Part shown: positions 40,139 through 44,983 of the stretch, piece after piece
Layout of the letters: each line of letters begins with the position of its first letter
Numbering within the stretch: the stretch's first letter is position 1
Assembly (NCBI GenBank): GCA_903927465.1
Contig: CAIYMY010000137.1
Span: 1-44,983 of the forward strand
Source of the DNA: an uncultured Rhodospirillales bacterium
Lineage (GTDB): Bacteria > Pseudomonadota > Alphaproteobacteria > Acetobacterales > Acetobacteraceae
Length of the DNA stretch: 44,983 bases
Direction: 5' to 3'
The notes under the pieces: model-generated
Database searches by the model: none
What the model was told of the DNA's origin: nothing
The model's input: the letters and a program-made list of their open reading frames with translations, nothing else
Position numbers and translations under genes: made by a program

Positions 40139-40843
40139 TCAGGCCCGCCCCGCCGCATCAAGCCCCTGCTGCCAGAAGCGCTGTTCCAGCCGCGCCGCTT
40201 CAGCGAAATCCGCCGCCAGGCGCGCGAAGCGTGCCTCCCCCCCATGGGAGACACCAAGCGCATCAATCCGCTGCGCTGCAGCATGGGCCATTTCCTGATA
40301 GGAAGCGGCGCCATAGGTATCAATCCAGGACTGGTAAGCGTTGCCATCCCGCTGCCGCGCAGGGTCCGCCAGGATGCGGAGCGCCACCTGCGCGTAGCCC
40401 ACCGTGCAGGGCACCAAAGCCACTTCAAGGTCCAGAATATCACCGGCATAGCCACGATCCAGCACCCAGCGGGTGTAGGAAACTGTCTCTGCCGTTTCCG
40501 GAACGGTTACCACATCCGCTTCCGAAAGCCCCCATTCGGCGCAGTATTTCAAATGGAGCTTGGTTTCATCCAAAATGGCCAGCACGGCAGCCGCCTTGTC
40601 GCGCATCGCCGCCAGGCTTTCGCCCTTCAGCACGGCCAAAGCCTTGGCGCGAGCGAAGTGGATCAGGAACAGGTAATCCTGGATCAGATAATGCTGAAAC
40701 GCCTTGAGCGGCAGCGTGCCTGCGGAAAGCGATTGCACAAAAGGGTGCCAAGTATAATCGCGCCATTCGGTCGCCGAAGCAGCGGCCAGCTTGCGGAATA
40801 GCCCGCCTTCCGCGCCGAATTCATCCCATGGGGCGCCGGCCAT
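40139..40843 (-). CDS. tenA: TenA-family thiaminase II / aminopyrimidine aminohydrolase
   Basis: 234 residues, all-helical TenA fold. WRDYTWHPFVQSLSAGTLPL, FQHYLIQDYLFLIHFARAKA and VALVPCTVGYAQVALRILAD (with the nucleophile cysteine) match the family, as does NAYQSWIDTYGAASYQEMAH near the end. It hydrolyses damaged thiamine to recover the pyrimidine moiety. It ends 3 bases before mnmA and starts 4 bases after the ferredoxin gene stop, so the desulfurase-ferredoxin-tenA-mnmA run on the minus strand is probably one transcript. Confidence 0.92.
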   Translation of the reverse strand: MAGAPWDEFGAEGGLFRKLAAASATEWRDYTWHPFVQSLSAGTLPLKAFQHYLIQDYLFLIHFARAKALAVLKGESLAAMRDKAAAVLAILDETKLHLKYCAEWGLSEADVVTVPETAETVSYTRWVLDRGYAGDILDLEVALVPCTVGYAQVALRILADPARQRDGNAYQSWIDTYGAASYQEMAHAAAQRIDALGVSHGGEARFARLAADFAEAARLEQRFWQQGLDAAGRA

Positions 40844-40846
40844 GTC

Positions 40847-41176
40847 TCAACCGCCCGCGTTGCGTGAGCCGGAGGGCAGCTTCACCACCAGCCCATCCAG
40901 CGCATCCGTCATGATCAACTGGCAGCCAAGGCGGCTGGTTTCCTGCAAATCGAAAGCGAGGTCGAGCATGTCTTCCTCATCTTCTGTCGGCTTTGCCAGC
41001 TTGGCGAACCAGGCGCCATCCACAATCACATGGCAGGTGGAACACGCCAGCGATCCTTCGCAGGCGCCTTCAATGTCAACGCTATTGCGATGCGCGATTT
41101 CCAGCACGGAAAGGCCAAGCGGCGCTTCCACTTCCTTCTGCGTTCCGTCGCGTTCGATGAATACCATTTTCGGCAT
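40847..41176 (-). CDS. fdx: Adrenodoxin-type 2Fe-2S ferredoxin
   Basis: 109 residues. The cluster ligands are in [17 protein letters not shown] (C-x5-C-x2-C) and RLGCQLIM (fourth cysteine), with the acidic [14 protein letters not shown] helix of ISC-type ferredoxins before the last cysteine. It supplies electrons for iron-sulfur cluster assembly or related redox steps. It is 2 bases after the cysteine desulfurase gene, as in many ISC operons, although iscU, iscA and hscBA are not in the window. Confidence 0.95.
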   Translation of the reverse strand: MPKMVFIERDGTQKEVEAPLGLSVLEIAHRNSVDIEGACEGSLACSTCHVIVDGAWFAKLAKPTEDEEDMLDLAFDLQETSRLGCQLIMTDALDGLVVKLPSGSRNAGG

Positions 41177-41178
41177 GG

Positions 41179-42366
41179 CTAATCACTTGTCTTGTCTGTT
41201 GCGGAGGTTGCGCGGTGCCAGGCAGCGGCAAGGCTTGCCGCGGCGCGTTCCGCCTCAGCCGGCGAGGTAAAGCGTCCCATGCCGATCCGCAAGGTGGCCC
41301 GGGCGGCAGCCGGTTCAAGCCCTATGGCTTGCAGCACGTAGGAGGGTTCGATTTCCGCCGAGGAACAGGCGGAGCCGGTGGAGACACAGAGTTGAGGCGC
41401 GCCAGCCATGAGGCTTTGGGCAGTGACGCCGCCCGGAAAGGTCAGGTTAAGGTTGCCCGAAACCCGGGGTGCCCCTTCGGCATTGACCACCAGCCCTGGG
41501 ATTTCAGCGCGGAGCTTGTCCAGGAAAATCTCTCGTTGGCCGGCGATGCGCCCGGAATCGAGCAGGCCTTCAATGGCGGCAATCCGGCAGGCCTCCCCAA
41601 AACCCACCACCAAAGGCGCGGGGAGCGTGCCGGAACGCAGGCCCCTTTCCTGCCCCCCGCCGGAGAATAGGGGGGCGAGCCGCATGCGCGGCCGGCGGCG
41701 GACATAAAGCGCGCCAATGCCGCGCGGGCCATAAACCTTGTGGCCGGAAAGCGACATCAGATCGGCCTGGATTTCCCCGACATCGAGCGGAATGCGCCCG
41801 GCTGCCTGCGCGGCATCGGTATGGAAGGCAGCACCGGCTTCCTTGGCGATGGCGCCAAGTGCGGCGAGGTCCTGGATCACACCGATTTCGTTGTTCACCG
41901 CCATGATGGAAACGAGCAGCGTGTTTTCATCACAGGCGGCGCGCAGCACTTCGGGATCAAGCAGCCCATCGGCGCCGACCGGCAGGATGACGGGCTCAAA
42001 CCCCTCCTGCGCCAAATCGCGCACGGATTCGAGCACGCATTTATGCTCGGTCGCCAGCGTGATGATGCGCCGGCGGGGATCGCCCTGGCTCACGGCAAAG
42101 CGCGCGGCGCCTTTGATGGCGAGGTTATTCGCCTCGGTCGCGCCGGAGGTCAGGATGATTTCAGCCGCCGAGGCGCCAATCAATTCGGCGATGTGCTCAC
42201 GCGCGGTTTCCACGGCTTCGGCCACTGCGCGGCCCATGGCGTGTTCGGCGCTGGCGGGGTTGGCGAATTGCGCTTCCCAAAAGGGGCGCATGGCCTGGAT
42301 CACGCGCGGGTCCACCGGCGTGGTGGCGTGGTTATCCAGGTAGATGGGGTGGTTGGGGAGCAACAT
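41179..42366 (-). CDS. Cysteine desulfurase (NifS/IscS family)
   Basis: About 395 residues from [20 protein letters not shown] at 42366; an ATG at 42423 would add a Pro/His-rich prefix, and neither has a clear ribosome site. PLP features: [24 protein letters not shown]-type [40 protein letters not shown] with the Schiff-base lysine, [20 protein letters not shown] and the catalytic cysteine loop [20 protein letters not shown]. It supplies persulfide sulfur to the ferredoxin/Fe-S pathway and probably to MnmA. Divergent from the TIR gene across a short gap. Confidence 0.95.
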   Translation of the reverse strand: MLLPNHPIYLDNHATTPVDPRVIQAMRPFWEAQFANPASAEHAMGRAVAEAVETAREHIAELIGASAAEIILTSGATEANNLAIKGAARFAVSQGDPRRRIITLATEHKCVLESVRDLAQEGFEPVILPVGADGLLDPEVLRAACDENTLLVSIMAVNNEIGVIQDLAALGAIAKEAGAAFHTDAAQAAGRIPLDVGEIQADLMSLSGHKVYGPRGIGALYVRRRPRMRLAPLFSGGGQERGLRSGTLPAPLVVGFGEACRIAAIEGLLDSGRIAGQREIFLDKLRAEIPGLVVNAEGAPRVSGNLNLTFPGGVTAQSLMAGAPQLCVSTGSACSSAEIEPSYVLQAIGLEPAAARATLRIGMGRFTSPAEAERAAASLAAAWHRATSATDKTSD

Positions 42367-42501
42367 GGGGGGAAGATGGGGCGGAATGGGGTGTGGGGCT
42401 AGATGGGGGGGTGTATTGGCCATGGTGGCGGGGGTCTTGGGCAGCCAAATACCGCTTGATAACGCTTGCGGATGCCGTCCCCCCTGCTACCTTGAGCATT
42501 G

Positions 42502-42999
42502 ATGCCAGCACCGCAACGTTGCTTTCTGTCCTATTCGCACAAGGACCATGAGGGGTTCGAGCAGCTGCGCGCCCAATTGGCACCGGTGGCACAAGCCTTC
42601 AGCTTTGCCATCTGGCACGATAAGCGCATCCAAGCTGGCGACTATTGGAATCATCGGATCCAGACTGAAATAGACCAAGCTGAGATTTTCGTACTCTTGA
42701 CCTCGGCTGACTTCTTTAATTCGGGCTATATAATTGCTCATGAATTACCAGCAATACGGCAACGACACCGTGCGGCTGGGGCGCTCGTGCTGCCGGTAAT
42801 CTATCGTGACTGTTATTGGAGCGCCATGTTTGGCAACTACATCCAGGCTGTCCCAGTGACACCTGATGGTAGTTTGCGCCCTGTGCAGAACTGGCGACCG
42901 ATTAATGATGGGTTTGCCGCTTCCGCTAAAGCCATCGCGGCAGCGATTGAGGATTGGTTCGGCGTGAGGCCTACCTCCCCCTGGGCGCCAACACCATGA
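42502..42999 (+). CDS. TIR-domain protein
   Basis: 165 residues from ATG 42502 (a TTG one codon earlier is in frame). It is a complete bacterial TIR domain: CFLSYSHKDHEGFEQLRAQL (box 1), IWHDKRIQAGDYWNHRIQTE (BB loop), AEIFVLLTSADFFNSGYIIA and HELPAIRQ, where Glu81 occupies the position of the catalytic glutamate of TIR NADases. Then ALVLPVIYRDCYW. No other domain is attached. It overlaps the following WD40 gene by 4 bases (ATGA), so the two proteins should be made together. By analogy with other TIR systems it could deplete NAD or make a nucleotide signal when triggered; this is inference. Confidence 0.9.
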   Translation: MPAPQRCFLSYSHKDHEGFEQLRAQLAPVAQAFSFAIWHDKRIQAGDYWNHRIQTEIDQAEIFVLLTSADFFNSGYIIAHELPAIRQRHRAAGALVLPVIYRDCYWSAMFGNYIQAVPVTPDGSLRPVQNWRPINDGFAASAKAIAAAIEDWFGVRPTSPWAPTP

Positions 43000-44810
43000 C
43001 GCGTCCCGAAGCCATTGCCGCCCTGCGCGAAAGGTTGGCGGAGGTGCAGCGCTGTACCCGCAGTTTCGGTGCTGTTCTCCCGCAAACGAACCAGCCAGGA
43101 CCTTTGGCGTTCTTCCCATCGGTGCTTGAACGCATTCGCCTGATCCTGGAAAATGAGCACGAGGGGGCAACGGGCAATCTGGCAGCCGCATTGGTGGAGG
43201 TGCGGAAAGATATTCGCAGGCATCCGTTACCCGACCTTGACCCTGATCTTGATGAACGAACCCAGGCGCTTTTTTTGCTGCGCGGTGAACGCGGCAATCT
43301 GATTGAAGCGCTGGAAAATGCTTTGGATGCCTGCAACGTGTTGGCTATGCCCTTGCGCGCCAGCCCCGAAGGCGATTTGGAGCTTCCGAGAGAGGCCGTG
43401 CAGTATAGCCTGCTGCGCGCCTTGGACGAACGGCTGCGCCGGCTGGATTCGTCGGTCACACGATTAGAGGAGGCGGCGGCAAAGGCCGACACGAATTCCG
43501 CCGCCGCTGGCGCAAATCATTCAGTCAACCAAAACGGATTAATCAATCTGAGTGTGCGAGAACTGAAAGTAGATATCGCAGCCGCCCGCTTTGAGGCAAA
43601 GAGCGCCTCCGACCCCGGCGCCCCCCCTACGATTGACCTGGGAGCCTTGGCGCGCAGCTTGGAGGCTATCCGGGACACAGCGCGCGAACTGCGCGAGTTG
43701 GTGCAAACTCTACAGACTTGGGTCGCGCCGGCGGTTGTCGCTGCCGGGCGACTCGTCGCGGCAGGGGCAGAGCGTGCTTGGCGCGGCCTGAAAACATTGG
43801 TCAGGAAGGTACGTTATGAGCGAGAGCCTTCCCCGCAGGCGCCGGATGCTATTCCCGAAGACCATTCGAACCCTTTCCGCCCGCCGCTGGAACCGCGCGT
43901 CCGGGACGCTGACAGCGGGGCGTTGCTTGCCACCCTCACGGGGAATACGGGCCCGGTCTTCTCGGTCGGGTTTTCGCCTGATGGCGCGCGCCTTGTTTCG
44001 GGGGGCGATGACGGCACGCTGCGGCTCTGGGATGCTGCCAGCGGGGCGTTGCTCGCCACCCTCACGGGGCATGAGGGCGCGGTCTACTCGGTCGGGTTTT
44101 CGCCTGATGGCAAGCGCCTTGTCTCGGGGTCCGATGACCGCACGCTAAGGATCTGGGATGCTGCCAGCGGAGCGCTGCTTGCCACGCTCACGGGGCATCA
44201 GGGCGCGGTCCTCTCGGTTGGGTTTTCGCCCGATGGCGCGCGCCTTGTCTCGGGGTCCGGTGACTACACGCTGCGGCTCTGGGACGCTGCCAGCGGGGCG
44301 CCGCTCGCCACGCTCAGGGGGCATCAGGGCGCGTTCCACTCGGTCAGCTTTTCGCCTCATGGCACGCTCCTTGTTTCGGGGTCCCATGACCGCACGCTGC
44401 GGCTCTGGGACGCTGCCAGCGGGGCGCTGCTCGCCACGCTCACGGGGCATGAGTTCTGGGTCTCCTCGGTCGGGTTTTCGCCCGATGGCGCGCGCCTTGT
44501 CTCGGGGTCCAGTGACCACACGCTGCGGCTTTGGGACGCTGCCAGCGGGGCGCCGCTCGCAACGCTCAGGGGGCATGAGGGCTGGGTCACCTCGGTCAGC
44601 TTCTCGCCCAATGGCAAGCGCCTTGTCTCGGGGGGCGAGGACGACACGCTGCGGCTCTGGGACGCTGCCAGCGGGGCGCTGCTCGCCACGCTCACGGGGC
44701 ATGAGGGCGCGGTCAACTCGGTCGGGTTTTCGCCCGATGGCAAGCGCCTTGTTTCGGGGGGCGGTGACGGCACGGTGCGGCTTTGGGACGCTACCATTGG
44801 CGCCATTTGA
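42996..44810 (+). CDS. WD40 seven-blade propeller protein with helical N-terminus, partner of the TIR gene
   Basis: 604 residues from ATG 42996 (MTRPEAIAALRERLAEVQRC). Residues 1-300 are mostly helical, with a likely coiled coil (LLRALDERLRRLDSSVTRLE) and an amphipathic stretch WVAPAVVAAGRLVAAGAERA; I see no NTPase (NACHT/STAND) motif. Residues about 307-600 are exactly seven 42-residue WD repeats, each of the form SGALLATLTGHxGxVxSVGF then SPDGxRLVSGxxDxTLRLWD. This should close a complete propeller. The repeats are almost identical in DNA, yet differ at a few set positions. The combination suggests the propeller recognises a target and controls the TIR partner. Confidence 0.9.
   Translation: MTRPEAIAALRERLAEVQRCTRSFGAVLPQTNQPGPLAFFPSVLERIRLILENEHEGATGNLAAALVEVRKDIRRHPLPDLDPDLDERTQALFLLRGERGNLIEALENALDACNVLAMPLRASPEGDLELPREAVQYSLLRALDERLRRLDSSVTRLEEAAAKADTNSAAAGANHSVNQNGLINLSVRELKVDIAAARFEAKSASDPGAPPTIDLGALARSLEAIRDTARELRELVQTLQTWVAPAVVAAGRLVAAGAERAWRGLKTLVRKVRYEREPSPQAPDAIPEDHSNPFRPPLEPRVRDADSGALLATLTGNTGPVFSVGFSPDGARLVSGGDDGTLRLWDAASGALLATLTGHEGAVYSVGFSPDGKRLVSGSDDRTLRIWDAASGALLATLTGHQGAVLSVGFSPDGARLVSGSGDYTLRLWDAASGAPLATLRGHQGAFHSVSFSPHGTLLVSGSHDRTLRLWDAASGALLATLTGHEFWVSSVGFSPDGARLVSGSSDHTLRLWDAASGAPLATLRGHEGWVTSVSFSPNGKRLVSGGEDDTLRLWDAASGALLATLTGHEGAVNSVGFSPDGKRLVSGGGDGTVRLWDATIGAI
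43914..44795 (+). repeat. Seven tandem 126-base repeats encoding the WD40 blades
   Basis: Units of 126 bases (42 codons) begin near 43914, 44040, 44166, 44292, 44418, 44544 and 44670. Long stretches match between units (for example CTGCGGCTCTGGGACGCTGC). Differences cluster in the codons between GH and SV and in those around S-x-D-x-T. This is coding sequence, not a CRISPR array. Confidence 0.9.
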
Positions 44811-44882
44811 TGGCGCTGGGCGGAGTGCTCGGCCAGCCCAGGGCGCAGCGGTGGAGGGTCTTCCTGGCATCGCCCAGCGCCA
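44811..44882. repeat. 12-bp perfect inverted repeat directly after the WD40 gene
   Basis: TGGCGCTGGGCG (44811-44822) and its exact complement CGCCCAGCGCCA (44871-44882) are separated by 48 bases. It begins at the base after the stop codon and is followed by AAAAGTCAAAAAAAGGAG. It could be a large terminator stem, an RNA element or the end of a mobile cassette. Confidence 0.5.
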
Positions 44883-44909
44883 AAAGTCAAAAAAAGGAGT
44901 GGGGGGGTT

Positions 44910-44937
44910 GGGGGGCGAGTTCTCTCGCCCCCCCTTT
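44910..44937 (+). terminator. Intrinsic terminator-like hairpin after the TIR-WD40 pair
   Basis: GGGGGGCGAG (44910-44919) pairs with CTCGCCCCCC (44924-44933) around a TTCT loop and is followed by CCTTT. It is a strong stem with a short T stretch. From 44938 to the window end there is only G/C-rich sequence with C runs and no gene. Confidence 0.6.
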
Positions 44938-44983
44938 CAGCGCGCTGTTTTTGTCGGCCTCCCCCCGCACCGCCCCCCCGCCC

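Noticed and set aside
43914-44795. CRISPR-like direct repeats
   Set aside because: The 126-base period is exactly 42 codons and encodes WD40 blades in one frame; there are no spacers.

Overview
The window is GC-rich chromosomal DNA of an alphaproteobacterium. It is most likely a member of the Acetobacteraceae (Rhodospirillales), inferred from the aa3 oxidase cluster ctaC-ctaD-ctaB-ctaG-ctaE-SURF1, a PhaR/PhaC/thiolase polyhydroxyalkanoate cluster, DUF465 proteins, SrfB/SrfC-family proteins and the overall protein style. No rRNA gene or diagnostic marker is present, so the family assignment is inference.

Layout. 1-160: 5' end of an IS630-type transposase running off the left edge. 161-12416 (minus strand): a tightly packed seven-gene operon read right to left: SrfB-like actin/Hsp70-fold ATPase, SrfC-like P-loop NTPase, a membrane-anchored Sel1/TPR-like protein, a secreted SH3-like/VWA protein, an ABC ATPase, an FtsX/MacB-type permease and a secreted FGE-sulfatase-fold protein. 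The last four resemble parts of the PpkA-TagTSR threonine-phosphorylation sensing branch of type VI secretion, but there is no kinase and no secretion apparatus in the window. This is the best candidate for an undescribed system. 12508-15268 (minus): M23 peptidase, xseA, XRE regulator. 15369-18744: phaR (minus), divergent from a class III-like PhaC (apparent frameshift) and a thiolase. 18791-21340 is a graveyard: XRE pseudogene, dehydrogenase remnant interrupted by an IS630 remnant, CHAP amidase, IS3 orfA remnant, several palindromic repeats and two DUF465 genes. 21565-24360 (plus): purE-purK and an OmpA-family protein.

24347-28469 (minus): a metal (Zn/Mn-type) ABC importer. One permease carries a C-terminal DtxR-like regulatory domain and then a tail encoded by two palindromic repeats. 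It is divergent from an ArsR/SmtB regulator with an intact alpha-5 metal site. 29111-35247 (plus): cytochrome aa3 oxidase structural and assembly genes. 35347-40136: CoA-transferase, and a tRNA-Met/mnmA segment present twice with reciprocal decay (intact tRNA beside broken mnmA, degenerate tRNA beside intact mnmA), with cfa between. 40139-42423 (minus): tenA, a 2Fe-2S ferredoxin and a cysteine desulfurase, which with mnmA form a sulfur-handling group. 42502-44810 (plus): a two-gene TIR plus seven-blade WD40 module. Its blades are nearly identical but vary at a few fixed positions, suggesting an immunity or self/non-self recognition module.

Start codons given here often differ from the longest open frame; the reasons are in each entry. 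All functional statements come from reading motifs by eye, with no database search.
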